Of a stretch of DNA of 64,000 nt, positions 1 through 12,737 are shown one piece after another. Made by a program: the position numbers and the translations under genes. Source of the stretch: Perilla frutescens (Eukaryota; Streptophyta; Magnoliopsida; Lamiales; Lamiaceae); assembly GCA_026008535.1 (NCBI GenBank), contig BRKX01000014.1, positions 43,158,506-43,222,505 of the forward strand, read 5' to 3'. The notes under the pieces are model-generated. The model had not been told where the DNA came from, ran no database searches, and worked only from the letters and a program-made list of their open reading frames with translations. Within the stretch, counting starts at the first letter, position 1; each line of letters opens with the position of its first letter.

Positions 1-363
1 CATTTAAGGTCAGAATAGAGAATAGAATCCTAAGTAGATCCTCCTCAATACACTTGACCATGTATTAGAATAATCAGTTAGTCAAGACAAACTAACTATC
101 AGATTATTCTACGGCGTACCGATAGCAGGTTCAGTGCCATCTAAGCCGTGAGCCTTTTAATACATTACAAGGAACCTAATGATATGATCTAACCATGTGT
201 TTACCCACACCATATCATCTACAATGTAAGTATAGTGAACATGCATATAAATATAACAATTTAAATGCAAACAGTGACTGCAATAATATTCATTCTATAT
301 CATCATAAAACAATTATTAATAATGTATACAAAAGACAGGTCTTCTAGTATACAAAACCAACA
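1..363 (-). mobile_element. Copia LTR, cut by window edge
   Basis: This is the promoter-side end of a copia LTR. It matches the LTRs ending at 5612, 27438 and 34891, including the block with the bottom-strand match to 'tcctcctcaatacac' and the terminal 'ccaaca'. The following sequence (from 364) matches the LARD LTR near 9690, so this LTR is inserted in the left LARD LTR. The other end and its target duplication lie outside the window, so it may be a solo LTR or part of a longer element. Confidence 0.8.
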
Positions 364-724
364 AAAATAACTAAGTCCCACTAATAGGTCAGAATCAAAT
401 ATATCATACTGTCCCATTCATAGGACGAATCAAGAAAACAACTTAAGATTAACTGGAAACGAGCAGAATCATGCTTGAAAGAAAAAAGCCTCTTCATAGA
501 TGAACAACAATAACAAGCATGCAAGACTCATTCACAAGTAAATTGAAAGTGAACAAATACCAATATGCTCAACAAGTATGACTTTTTAAACAACTTGGAA
601 TCAACAAGGGTTATGTCAAAAGAACTTGCTTTTACTTCTCAAAGAGTTTAAAGATAATTGGAATCATAGCATTTAAGACATGCTATTATCAAGAATCAAG
701 TTACATATATCAAGACTTAATACT

Positions 725-729
725 AGATG
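725..729. repeat. Target duplication AGATG, left
   Basis: AGATG precedes the solo LTR and is repeated at 3101-3105. The uninterrupted copy at about 10052 has it once. Confidence 0.92.
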
Positions 730-3100
730 TGTAACGCCCCAAACTACTCCGTTTGGCCACGTCACTTAATATACAATTTACTTACATATTTTGTGTACTT
801 ATTTTAATATGAGCGGAAGCTTAGGTCAAAATATGATACTATACATAGCACGATGAGGTAAGGCATTATAGTTTACAATATAAATTTTGTCCTATGAAGC
901 ATGCAATCATCTAACCTATTGGGCTCATAGGCTTACACAACCCGCCCGTCTAGCACCCTAAATTAACAAACATAATATAGGGATTCATCAACATAATTCG
1001 CACATAGAAGGCTCCAAGGTCAAACGACCCGCCTTTAAGTTGTTTGGCATAGTTATCAAATTATATACATCATAACCTACAAAAGATCGGGCTATTCCCA
1101 TCCCCAATAATCATTGATCATAAAGCAAAAAGAGTGATCAATGTAATAATGATAGTAATGCAAGTATTTTTTCAAAAAGAAGAGCATGCAAAAGATAAAC
1201 ACAAGCTTGTGGGGTTCTCTTGTGTTCACAACGCTCCTACTCGGGCTCCGACTCCTCAACCTGAAATTCATTGAATGAATGTGGTGAGTATTTAACAACA
1301 TACTCAGTGGGGAACACTGTAAACAGTTATAGCTAATTGCACAAGTGAAAATATAACATATGGACTTTTCATTACATTGTGGAGACTAGTCTCAACCCCG
1401 TAGGGTCTAAACATCATGATGCCCCCGTTAATGAACATCTTTATCCCTGTAGGGATGCCCGCAGACATCCTACCCCCCAGGGAGGACATTAACAGGTCTA
1501 TGTTCGATCCAAAGGATCTCTGACCCGAAGGGTCTCTTTGTCGACCCCGAAGGATCTCTTTCATTCACTGGTCCGAAGACCCTTCATATTTATACAATCA
1601 AAGCACAACAATAACTATAACATTACACGTGTTCACAGTTTAGAGTTACCCCACCTTAAAAGACGCTTTTGAATCCTTTTAACCTTGAATACTCCTTTGC
1701 CTTGCACAAGTTGTCCTCCTCGAGCTCCAACACGTCACCTATCACCTTTTTATTCTCTTTTCAATTTAGATGTCGAGTTATACAAATAAATCATAACTTT
1801 GAGTAAACTCATGCTATGCTTTACTTTAAGGTCTTCTAACATATCCATATATACAATCATGGATATACAAGCTCATACTACAATTTTGGACTCAAAATAT
1901 GCATTAAAACTCTTTGAAGCATTTGATCGAACACATCACGGGCACACATTTAAACCACAAGCTCATGACTCATTTTAAATCCTTTAGACCCAACATTTCA
2001 AATACAAACACCTTTATCCTAGGGCTCTAACATACATGAAACTCAACCCCATACAACCCACACAACATCTCCAAACGATTATCAACAAAACAAAGGGAAA
2101 TAAGGGCAAATATCCAAACCCTAGCAACAATGAACCATAGGAATCCAATATAACTTCACATATAGCTTCAAGGAGATAAATAAACCATATGTTCAAGATA
2201 TCAAGCAAGGAAATCAACAAAATCGAGAATCCTCCAATTTGGATACAAACCCTAGTTTCCAAAACAACAAGGAAATGGTGTTTAATCCCCATGAAGGAGA
2301 GGTGTAGAGGTTACCTTTGTTGATGGATGATGATGGAAGAATCTACTCCACAAAGATGAAGGATTTGTAGAGAGAAATGGAGAGGAGAATCGCCCAAATG
2401 AAAAGAAAGTGAGAAGAAAATGAACAAGTGTTGTATTTATAGGTAGAGAATCCCCGGACCCGCGCGACCGCGCAGCCCCCGCGACCGCGGAAACCCTCTC
2501 TCGGCCCACGCTCCCCGCGAGCGCGCAGCCCCCGCGGGCGCGCGTCCCTCGCCAGCCCTGCGGGCGCGCAGTCTCCCGCGACCGCGCACGTCCCCGCGGG
2601 CTCGCACCTCCCGCGAGCGCGCGACATGCCAAAAATCACCCCCTTATTTTAAACGACTCCCGAACTTAAACCACTCCATTTTCCTTTAAATTTTCAAGGC
2701 ACTTTTAATACATACCGAAAAAGCAGGGGGCGTTGCCCCCTAGCCCCCATCGGGGCGCTTCGCCCCCTGAACCCCCGACTCGCTGACCGAGCAGCGAGAC
2801 CCCCGATCAACTCAGCGTTAGGGTGTTCAAGGTATGGAAAAAAAAATATTAATTTAAATATAAACACACTCGATTATCATCACATAACTCGACAAATTTT
2901 AACATTAAATATTAACGTGTATTATACACTTAGTATAATACCACCGTGCTATGACGTATTGGCTCGAGTAAGACAACCTGCAATAAAACAACGGCATAAC
3001 ATACAAACATACTCACATGATTAATATTCAACAATATTAATTCGAAATCATTTACTAAAATTATAATTTATAATTTAGCAAAAAGGGTCGGGGTATCACA
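730..3100 (-). mobile_element. Solo gypsy-type LTR (2.37 kb)
   Basis: It begins 'tgtaacgcccc' and ends 'ggggtatcaca', the usual TG...CA ends. It is flanked by a perfect AGATG duplication at 725-729 and 3101-3105. The paralogous LARD LTR at about 10052 reads straight through one AGATG, which proves the insertion. No primer site, polypurine tract or coding region is present, so this is a solo LTR left by LTR-LTR recombination. A TATA element on the minus strand (2434-2441) sets its orientation. A very GC-rich block (2456-2630) lies just upstream of that TATA. Confidence 0.9.
2434..2441 (-). promoter_or_regulatory. LTR TATA box (TATAAATA)
   Basis: The minus strand reads TATAAATA inside the solo LTR. 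Like the other LTRs here, it is the likely core promoter. The GC-rich block at 2456-2630 lies directly upstream on the minus strand. Function is inferred from position and sequence only. Confidence 0.6.
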
Positions 3101-3105
3101 AGATG
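3101..3105. repeat. Target duplication AGATG, right
   Basis: Right-hand partner of the AGATG at 725-729. The LARD LTR resumes here. Confidence 0.92.
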
Positions 3106-4554
3106 TCAGAGCACTTAGCAGAAACATAGCGGAAGAAAATCATGTAACCATAAAGCAACAACTTGAAAACTTAAACAACTCAGACAACCCCACCAGTAGC
3201 ACATCATTGGTCTCAGCATCTCAACCTAAAAACATTTGAAAAAGAGGGCGTGAGCTAGTGTACTTAGCAGGGTTTTATAAAAAAACTCATTAACAAACTT
3301 TTAGAAATATCCAATTATAAACTGGCGGCATATGTAGAGCAAGACGCAAAAGCCCTCTCCATTTCCGCAAAACCTTTTACTTCTATTCCTTGCGCCTTTC
3401 CAGGCTCAAACCTGATGTCTACTGCACCCTTAGACCTGCTTTCGGATAGAAGAGAGGTTACCTCAAGTATCCTCCTGAGTATGCGAGGGGATTACCCAGT
3501 AGTGACTCCCCTTACTTAACAAAAAATCAACATTAGTGACGCGAATGTCACAACATGATAATGTAATAAAACTGTTCTTTGAGCTCAATAACTTGCGTAA
3601 CAATAATTGAATCATAACATTCAATATTCAAACCTTAACCTTAAATCCTTAATACTCAATCCTCAACATTGAATTCTCACATTCAATCCTTAATATCAAA
3701 GCCTCAATGCTAAATCAAACCTAGCATAAATCATAAACTAGATTAAATCGTCTAGATTGCATTCCTTAATAAAGACTATAACCTTAATGCCACAAGGGAA
3801 TACTATGATCAACCATCAAGGCATTACTCACTTAAACAACCTTCCTTAATCATTATATCTACAACAAACTTAAGTTATGATCATGATCATCTATACCGTA
3901 ATTAAGTCAACTATAAGAAATCATATCAAAATCATAACATCCTTTACATTATCAAGAGCTCAAACAACAATAAACAATATCATGCTATAGCTTCTTCTCT
4001 TCCTTCATTTACTTTCCTTTCTTGTACAGAGACTAATCAGGCAGAGCATAAAATATTTTAATTGGATATTCATCTTGCCTTATCATGATTCTAGAGCCTA
4101 ATAGCTTAAACCTTATATTTGGTTTAGAACCACCCACCTCGATGACGAGTACGTGGACGAAGCAACGAGCTGAAAATTCTTCCTCGGGTCTCCTTGGGGT
4201 TCACCTCCTCTTCAAAAGTCGATCATCAACTTAGTGGCCTTATTCGAGATCCTAAAAAGAAATAGAAATGATATCTAAACCCTCGACCCTTAACTACGAC
4301 TTAAAATATGAGAATTAAAAAGATTTAGACATCCGAAATTATCGAAAATGGGGATGGAAAATCCAACTATAAATATCGAGATTCCAGATGATTGGCCACT
4401 GCAGCGATGTAGATCTTCGAAAGAGCTTCGATTTGAGTACTCATGAGCTTCATAGTTCGAACCGAGTCGAAAGTTATGGCCTCTGGATGAAACCCTGCCG
4501 AACCATCCGCACCAGCTCCCGCGCTCGCAGCGCCCCGCGCGCTCGCGCGCCTTC

Positions 4555-5612
4555 TGTTGGGGTTTTCTCAAATTGTACCCCACATGATCTATTTGGATGC
4601 CATTAATACTAACTCATTTAAATCATAGTTTTATGTGTGACATTAATTATCCTATGTTGAATTAACATGCAAGTTTCAAGAAGAATATTGGGCTACAACA
4701 GGGATCTAGAAGAATATTAAATTGACCTATTAATTTATTTAATTTCTAATATCCATGACATGGATATAAATAAATAAATTAAGTATTATTTTTATTTTAC
4801 TAAAGAAATAATACTGACCTACCAATTTAATACATATTTGTGAATATGCTTTCTCCTTTAATTCAGCCATTCCCCATGTTTAAGATATAATGTCCATTAA
4901 TTAATTATGCAAGCTTCTAACAACTATAATTAATTAATATCTTGTTCCTTGAGTAGTACCACATGACTTCCATATCATGTAAAGAATAAATTAATATTCT
5001 GCATGCAGGGCTTCCTATGATCTACGTGCTTCCTCAAGAGGACATCATCAACCTGACTCACCAGGACATGGTGACCATATACAATGCACGACCCATCATA
5101 TACGTATATGTTACTGCCCAAAATATCTAGGTTATTGATCCTATCAAGAATCTCACTCATTGATAAATCAAAGCAGTCAACATAACATATATATGTCCGC
5201 CACTATACATGGGTTAAGAACACGAACTCTGTGGATCTTTATTCTCTCCTTCTAAGGCCAGAACAGAGAACAGTATCCTATCGTGATCCTCCTCAATACA
5301 CATGCCAGTGTACTAGAATAATCAGTTAGTCAAGATAAACTAACTATCAGATTATTCTACGGTATACCGATGGTGGATTCAGGACCATCTAAGCCGTGAG
5401 CCTTTTAATACATTGCAAGGAATCTGATGATATGATCTCTACCGCATGTTGACCCACACCATATCATCTACAATGCAAGTATATGGAACCATGCATATAA
5501 ATATAACAATAAATAAATGCACAAACAGTGACTGTAATCATTATTCAAGCTATATTATCTTATTATTGTTTATTGTATACAAAAGCAAACTTTCTAGTAT
5601 ATAAAACCAACA
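4555..5612 (-). mobile_element. Solo copia LTR, internally deleted
   Basis: It starts 'tgttggggttttctc' and ends 'aaaaccaaca', like the LTRs of the nested copia at 25970-34891. It is flanked by CCTTC at 4550-4554 and 5613-5617. The paralogous LARD LTR has a single CCTTC at 11502-11506. At 1058 bp it is about 0.4 kb shorter than its relatives. The missing part corresponds to roughly 26094-26510 and is lost near 4676. Confidence 0.9.
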
Positions 5613-5895
5613 CCTTCTTCCATGCCGGCGGCACCTCCTGCTCCCATGTATCTCTTTGGCCGAGAGGGTGCCCCCACGACTGTGGGATCCCCCGCGATCA
5701 CGGCACCTGGGCGATTCCCGGCGGCGACAACTCCTCCTCTACTCATTCACTCTCAACTCATCCAACACTACTCGTCGTCTTGGAGGTGCACTCACGAGGA
5801 GTGCTCCTCACCCGACTTCGACGCTCGACTCTCGACTCTCAAGAAATGGAGGTGAAAAAATAAAAATGAGCAAGAAATAAAAAGGGGAGAGGGCT

Positions 5896-5905
5896 CTATT
5901 TATAG
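5896..5905 (-). promoter_or_regulatory. TATA box of LARD 3' LTR
   Basis: The minus strand reads CTATAAATAG. The same element is at 11763-11772 in the 5' LTR, and a related one is at about 53380 in the plus-strand solo LTR. Conservation across LTR copies supports a core promoter role. Confidence 0.65.
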
Positions 5906-6595
5906 AGGAAATCATGGCTTCCCTAAGAAGCTTCTGCAGTGCAAAAATACTGCTAAAGAAATTCTGGATTCGGTTAAAAGGTGCTTTATTCGATGATTAG
6001 GTCCAAATGACCTCGTTCACGAAATCTGAAAATACTGAGAGATTCGTTGGCTCGAGTACTATTGAACCAACTCGACTCGGGGTAAAGAACGAGTCATCTT
6101 GAAGGAAAATGAGAAAATATTCTCTTTCTAAAAATAGAATTACTATTCCACACAAGGGACAAATAAAATTTCTGAGCGTTCGATTGACCTCAGAATGAAG
6201 ATCCGGGAACGCCAACAGATTCTTTGAGAAATTTTCTATAGGATAGGCTTGAAGAAACAAGGCTCGGGTCAATATATGAGATTTCACAAATTTCTAACGA
6301 TCGTGCTCATACGGAAAAACACTATTCCCGCTCTTACTTAATACGATTTTCATCGTCGGGACCTCAAACGACCTTGGATTAAAAATCTGAAAGTACCGGC
6401 ACGCTCCTTGGGTCGACACCTTTCAAACGTGACTAAGATCGGTCATGACTGAGTTGGGATCAAACTTCTCGAAAAGACAAATTTCTCAAAAAATAACTCA
6501 TAAAATCGCGGTTAACTAACAAAACATCCTTATCTAGGCTTTGATTATTTTCTTTAATTTTCTAAATAAACTCTCAAAATATGGGATGTTGCAGA

Positions 6596-6607
6596 CTCCA
6601 CCCCTTA
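6596..6607 (-). promoter_or_regulatory. Polypurine tract of LARD element
   Basis: The minus strand reads 'aaggggtggag' immediately before the LTR start at 6593. This is the expected plus-strand primer position for reverse transcription. Confidence 0.7.
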
Positions 6608-9369
6608 AAAAAAATTTCATCCTGAAATTTACTTCCCCTCAAACGGAGATCTGGATACCTCTTAAGAATTTACAGCTTTACTGGAACGACATTGGTTCGA
6701 AACCTTTACTATACGGCTAAGAATAGCCTGAGGCCTTCCTTTATAAAATAGTCCTCATGCGGGACTAGTACTTCTATAATCATTCTTCTTTTCTTCCTCA
6801 AAGCCTTAACATCTTCTATCTTTTCTTCCTTATGAAATCTCTCTTGAAATATCGCCTCACACGAACTCCTTATGAACTTGCATTCGAGCGGACCCCTAGA
6901 AGCTATTCGAACAATGAAAGAAATAAAAGAATAGAAAAATTTCACCAAGCTTGCTCCTCGTGCATGGGCCATGCGGTCTCAACGAGTCCATCCGTCTTAT
7001 GTCTTGCTTGGCTTCTTTCTTACTTTTGACTTTACTCCTCGCAGCTTTGAAAAACTTTTAACGAACTTGAACTAGATGACAAACTCAAATTAGTCGGGCA
7101 CCTCCTTCGATGGTTGCTCGTATGATTTAATAAGTTCTAAACTTTCTTTATCTTTATCTTCAACTTTTTTCGACTTTCTCGTTTTCCTGGGGCGTACTTC
7201 GTGATGCACCTCGATCTTAAATTCTCATTGCAGTCATTTCTTTTTCCTCGAAGTAGTAGTTTGACTTTATGGCTTCTGCTGGTGATCACCATCACTTGCA
7301 GGTATAAAGATCACATGTCTGGACTTTAACTGCACACTCGGAACTTACTTGCCGACATTCTTTAGATCACCTCCAAACGTAACGAGTTGAGAAATCTCCT
7401 TTAGAAATGCACACCATAACCTCGGAGAAAATACTATATGGCACTTACTTGGATTCTACTTCCTACTAAGAAATACTTATCTCTCGATCTTCCAACGATA
7501 ATTAAAAGGAATACTGCTATATACTCTCTGCTCTAATCAAGGGTCCACACTCGGGTTCTATGAGTGGGAGTGAGATAAAACGAATGCCTCTGAGTGAGGG
7601 CTTTATCTTGATCAATAATTCCTTGACAAGGTCAAAAGCTAGAAAGAATATAAAACTTAGTTATATATGCCAAAAATATTACCTTTTTAGAGGACTTATA
7701 AACTTGAAGGATTCTTGCATACAACAAACATATGAAAGAAATCAACGATTAGCAAATGGAAATCGTGCTGATATATTTTCACAAAGGTGACAACATAGCC
7801 TAACAAGGAAGTGCTATTACTGGTTCTTGATGATCAAGGAGTATCATCTAAAAAGATTACAAATTATCCAAGAGGATATAATTGAAGAATTTCAAATGAT
7901 ATGAAGCTATTAAAGGGCAATTGATTCAATTGACAAGAGAATAAATAAATCGATTCCAAAAAAGAATGAATAAATCGATCCTATTGACACAAAAATAAAT
8001 AGACTCAACAAAACTTCTTATCATACTGAAACTCTCAATCTACCGAATACTAGGTCTATCTTCTTAACGATCTTCTTCAGGTTTCATCTTCTTTCTTGAG
8101 CGTCATGCACCTTCTTCTTTATGAGGTTGCTATGAAATAGCACGAGTCGGATGGACCTCAATTGACTGCACTTGGTTGGGAAAGCAACATCTAGGGATTT
8201 CTTCCTATCTATCGAAATAGGATACGACAAAGTGACTTGATCTGTGGCACCTCCTAGACTCAAATGATCCGACTTCAACTTCTCTTGAAACACCGATGAA
8301 TGTGTCTTCAAACTATCTTGGCTACAGTCGTGATGACAATCTTCATCTTCATTAATCAGCTTGAAATAAGTGACAACTCGGGGCATCGAACATGACGTGA
8401 CCTTGAATGTCCCTCCATTGAATTAACGAGCCTTTATCGAAAGAAACGAATCTTCATTCCTTGCAACCATGATTAGATCTTCAGACGGGACTTCTCTTGA
8501 GTTGAAAGCTCTTGCATGGGGATTCCTTGAACTTACGTTAGATTCGTGATCTGATAACTTACCTTTAACTTGACTGCTCATCTTCTTGCTCCTTGCTCGA
8601 AACGGAACTTCATGACCTTTTTCCTGGTTCTACTATAATATCGGAATCCTTCTTAACCTCCTTATAAACGCCCTTACAATAAAATGTTCTTTTGAATAGC
8701 TCTACTTAACTCTAGCTCCTTGAGAAGAAACTTATTCAATCTAGGGTTCTTTAAGAGAACCTAAAGGGAATCCTAGAATTCTTCTTAATTCAAGCTTGCT
8801 ATATCTATGTTCTAACTATATTCTCTATGCCTCATTCATCCTCAACTCTTCCTCGAATCCTTTTCTTATGGACAGTAGACAAGCATTAACTAAAAGAAGA
8901 TTTTTGAATCACCTTTCAAACTTTATAACTTTACTAAAAAACTTTAACGGTCCAAAATCACCGAAATAGTTCGAGTATCTGCAGAAAATAATATTCTAAA
9001 AATATTGGCTTCTTGCTCAAGTCCTTAATGGCTCAAAACTCTTTAAAATATTGATCTAGAACTTAGTTCAATAAGTTCCACCTTAAACTTTGGTGTAACC
9101 AAAAAAAAATTATTTTGAAAAGAAATAACATTCGACTCTTAAAAATCAACTAACATTGTCTTGCTCAAAAATTTTCTCCTCATCCTGTACTTTCAAAAAG
9201 TTATACCATATATAATCAAATACTTTAACTCAATCATACCTTAACTTTGTTGAAGATGCGAGGGTGATGATGAGCTGAGGATTGCTGATTAATACCTTTG
9301 AACAATTCAATATTCACATAAGAGTTCAATCAATTACTTTAAGAAGAGACAGGTCTGCAGAGTTGCAAG

Positions 9370-9384
9370 CCTGCTCTCATACCA
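9370..9384 (-). promoter_or_regulatory. Primer-binding site of LARD element
   Basis: The minus strand reads TGGTATGAGAGCAGG just inside the 5' LTR. The usual tRNA-Met site is TGGTATCAGAGC, so this differs by one base. It is not a tRNA gene. Confidence 0.75.
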
Positions 9385-9386
9385 TC

Positions 9387-12300
9387 TATAATAGCCCGAT
9401 CCCTAAACAGTCATTTTTAATGGGGATGGGGTGTTAGGCGTAAAAACAACAAGGCAAATTGAAAATCTAAGGGGGTGTTTCTAGAATCGAACTAAGTTAG
9501 CGCCTTAAAAACTTAGGCAACTTAACTCCATGAGTTGGAAGAACTATCATTTTCAACGAATCAAAAAGAGGTCAAACGGTTCAATCAAGTCAAAGGAATG
9601 CCTAATCATAGGCCAATCGAAATTTAAACAGAATCCAAAGACATAGAGATAGGAATTTGACTCTTTAAGCAATCAAGACCTCTTCATAGGTCACAACAAC
9701 TAAGACCCATTAATAGGTCGGAGTTAAATAAATTATATTGTCCCATTCTTAGGACGAATCAAGAAAATAACTTAAGATTAACAGAAAATGAGCAGAATCA
9801 TGGTTGAAAGAAAAAGTCTCTTCATAGGCGAACAACAATAACAAGCATGTAAGACTCATTCACAAGTTAACTGAAAGTGAACAGATACCAATATGCTCAA
9901 AAAGTATGACTTTTTAAACAACTTGGAATCAACAAGGGTTATGTCAAAAGAACTTGCTTCTACTTCTCAAAGAGTTTAAAGATAATTGGAATCATAGCAT
10001 TTAAGACATGCTATTATCAAGAATCAAGTTACATATATCAAGACTAAATACTAGATGTCAGAGTACTTAGCAGAAACATAGCGGAAGAAAATCATGTAAC
10101 CATATAGCAACAACTTGGAAACTTAAATAACTCAGGCAACCCCACCAGTAGCACATCACTGGTCTCAGCATCTCAACCTAAAAATATTTGAAAAAGAGGG
10201 TGTGAGCACTAATGTACTTAGCGAGGTTTTATGAGAAAACTCATTAACAAACTTTTAGAAATATCCGATTATAAACTGGCGTCATATGGAGAGCAAAACG
10301 CAAAAGCCTTCTCCATATCTGCAAAACATTTTAATTTTTTTCCTGGTGCCTTTCCAGGCTCAAACCTGATGTCCACTGCACCCTTAGGCCTGCTTTCGGA
10401 TAGAAGAGGGGTTACCTCAAGTATCCTCCTAAGTATGCGAGGGGATTACCTAGCAGTGACTCTCGTTACTTAACAAAGAATCAGCATTAGTGACACGAAG
10501 GTCACGACATGATAATGTAATAAAACTATTCTTTGAGCTCAATAATTTGCGCAACAATAATTGAATTATAACATTCAATATTCAAACCTTAACCTTAAAT
10601 CCTTAATACTCAATCCTCAACATTGAATTCTCACATTCAATCCTTAATATCAAAACCTCAATACTAAATCAAACCTAGCATAAATAATAACCTAGATTAA
10701 ATCATCTAGATTGCATTCCTTAATAAAGACTATAACCTTAATGTCACAAGAGAATACTATGATCAACCTTCAAGTCATTACTCACTTAAACAACCTTCCT
10801 TAATCATAATATCAATAACAAACTTAACTTCTGATCATGATCATCTATACCTTAAATAAGTCAACTATAAGATATCATATCAAAATCATAACATCCTTTA
10901 CTTTATCAAGAGCTCAAACAACAATAAACAATATCATGCTACAACTTCCTCCCTTCCTTCCTTTCCTTTCCTTTCTTGTACAAAGATTAATCAGGCAGAG
11001 CATAAAATATTTTAATTGGATATTCATCTTGCCCTATCATGCTTCTAGAGCTTAATAGCTCAAACCTTATATTTGGTTTAGAACCACCCACCTCGATGAC
11101 GAGCACCTCGATGACGAGTACGTGGAGGAAGCAACGAACCAAAAATCCTTTCTCGGGTCTCCTCGAGGTTCACCTTCTCTTAAGAATGTCAATCATTGAC
11201 TTAGCATCCTTATTCGAGATCCTAATAAGAAATCGAAATGATATCTAAACCCTCGACCCTTAACTACGACTTAAGATACGAGAATTAAAAGGATTTAGAC
11301 ATCCAAAATTATCGAAAATGGGGATGCAAAATCCAAATATAGATATCGAGATTCTAGATGATTAGCCACTGTAGCAATGTAGATCTTCAAAAGAGCTTCG
11401 ATTGGAGTACTCATGGTCCTCGTAGTTCGAACCGAGTCGAAAGTTATGGCCTCTGGACGAAACCCTGCCGAACCAGCCGCACCAGCTCCCGCGCTCGCGC
11501 GCCTTCCCCCGCGCTGGTGGCTCCTTCTGTACCCGCGCATCTCTCTGGCCAAGAGGGTGCCCCCGCGATCGCGGCACCTGGGTGATTTCTAGTGGCGGCA
11601 GCTCCTCCTCCACTCATCCACTCTCGACTCGCCCAACACTACTCGTCGTGTTAGAGGTGCACTCATGAAGAGTGCTCCTTGCCCAACTTCGATGCTCGAT
11701 TCTTGACTCTCAAGAAATGGAGGTGAAGAAATAAAAATGAGCAAGAAATTGAAGGGGGGGCTCTATTTATAGGTAAAATGATGGCTTCCCCAAGAAGCTT
11801 CTGTAGTGCAAAAATACTGCTAAAGAAACTTTGGGTTCGGTTAAAAGGTGCTTTATTCGATGATTAGGTTCAAATGACCTCGTTCACGAAATCCGAAAAT
11901 ATCAGGAGATTCATTGTCTCGAGTACTATTGAACCAACTCGACTCGGGGTAAAGAACGAGCCGTCTTGAAGGAAAATGAGAAAAGATTCTCTTTCCAAAA
12001 ATACAATTACTATTCCACACAGGGATAAATAAAATTTCCGAGCGTCCGATTGACCTCAGAATGAAGATCCGGGAATGCCAATGGATTTCTTGAGAAATTT
12101 CCTATAGGATAGGCTTGAAGAAACAAGGCTCGGGTCAACATATGAGATTTCATGAATTTCTAACGATCGCGCTCCTACGGAAAAACATTATTTCCGCTCT
12201 TACTTAATACAATTTTCATCGCTAGGACCTCAAACGACCTCAGATTGAAAATCCAATAGTACCAGCACACTCCTTGGATCGACACCTTCCAAACGTAACC

Positions 12301-12459
12301 AAGATCGATCATGACTGAGCTGGGATCAAACTTCTCGAAAAGATGAATTTCTCAAAAAATAACTCCTAAAATCGCGGTTAACTACCAAAACATCCTTATC
12401 TAGGCTCTGATTATTTTCTTTAATTTTCTAAATAAACTCTCAAAATCTGGGATGTTACA
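9387..12459 (-). repeat. LARD right (5') LTR, uninterrupted
   Basis: The 3.07-kb LTR runs from 'tataatagcccg' (terminal TG mutated to TA) to 'gggatgttaca'. It is the unbroken partner of the left LTR and shows the empty sites for the insertions at 730 and 4555. A minus-strand TATA box lies at 11763-11772. A GC-rich patch at about 11490-11570 lies a few hundred bases upstream of that TATA. Confidence 0.85.
11763..11772 (-). promoter_or_regulatory. TATA box of LARD 5' LTR
   Basis: The minus strand reads CTATAAATAG and is conserved with the left LTR. It would start transcription toward the primer-binding site at 9384. Confidence 0.65.
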
Positions 12460-12721
12460 AGTGGTTACTCATCTGTTGGATGCTTTCAATCTTCAGTTTT
12501 GATCTGTTGGATTCTGTTTGCTTGAAGCATCCTCTACAACTGGTTGACCATGCTCCAAAGTTATTGACTTTCGCTTCAGCTGAGCTGAATTTTGGAGTCT
12601 TACTAGGTCATCAATTCAACTTCCAGCTTGTATAACCAGCAGTTTGTCATAGAAGTTTTCCACATATTTTGACATTTCATCAAAACCACCAGTTGGGCTA
12701 CCTCGATAGTTTTTCCCAACA
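12460..12721 (-). repeat. Start of SIRE-like 3' LTR
   Basis: On the minus strand, TGTTGGGAAAAAC begins directly after the polypurine tract. The sequence continues left until it is broken by the LARD. The LTR partner is not in the window, so only the right edge is supported. Confidence 0.6.
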
Positions 12722-12737
12722 ATTTTCCCCTTTTTGA
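12722..12737 (-). promoter_or_regulatory. Polypurine tract, SIRE-like element
   Basis: The minus strand reads 'aaaaaggggaaaatt' ahead of the TGTTGGG terminus. Runs like this precede the 3' LTR of SIRE-type copia elements. Confidence 0.65.

Larger units (their letters stand above)
364..6593 (-). repeat. LARD left (3') LTR in three pieces
   Basis: The LTR pieces are 364-729, 3101-4554 and 5613-6593. Joined, they align collinearly with 9700-12459 of the other LTR. The gaps are filled by a solo gypsy LTR (730-3100) and a solo copia LTR (4555-5612), each flanked by a 5-bp target duplication. The LTR ends in 'gggatgttgca' at 6593, where the other copy has 'gggatgttaca'. Confidence 0.85.
6594..9386 (-). 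other. LARD internal region, no recognisable gene
   Basis: This 2.8-kb stretch lies between the polypurine tract and the primer site of the LARD-like element. On both strands I find only short frames (about 100 codons or fewer, the longest at 8084-8386). None shows a zinc knuckle, protease, RT or integrase motif. I recognise no host gene. It is best read as the non-coding interior of a non-autonomous retroelement. Confidence 0.65.
1..12459 (-). mobile_element. LARD-like LTR retrotransposon with nested insertions
   Basis: Two long LTRs flank a 2.8-kb internal region with no recognisable gag or pol. The 5' LTR is 9387-12459. The 3' LTR lies in pieces up to 6593 and starts left of the window. 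A primer-binding site and polypurine tract in the expected places fix the orientation as minus. LTRs of about 3 kb with a non-coding interior match the large retrotransposon derivative (LARD) class, which depends on proteins from another element. It sits in the 3' LTR of the SIRE-like element to its right. The right-hand target site would be 'agtgg' at 12460-12464, but its partner is off the window. It could instead be an autonomous element with its coding part deleted. Confidence 0.75.

Noticed and set aside
2282..2639. Open frames in the GC-rich block (Arg/Ala/Gly-rich proteins)
   Set aside because: They exist because the GC-rich CpG units lack stop codons. They lie in a solo LTR upstream of its TATA box and show no domain.
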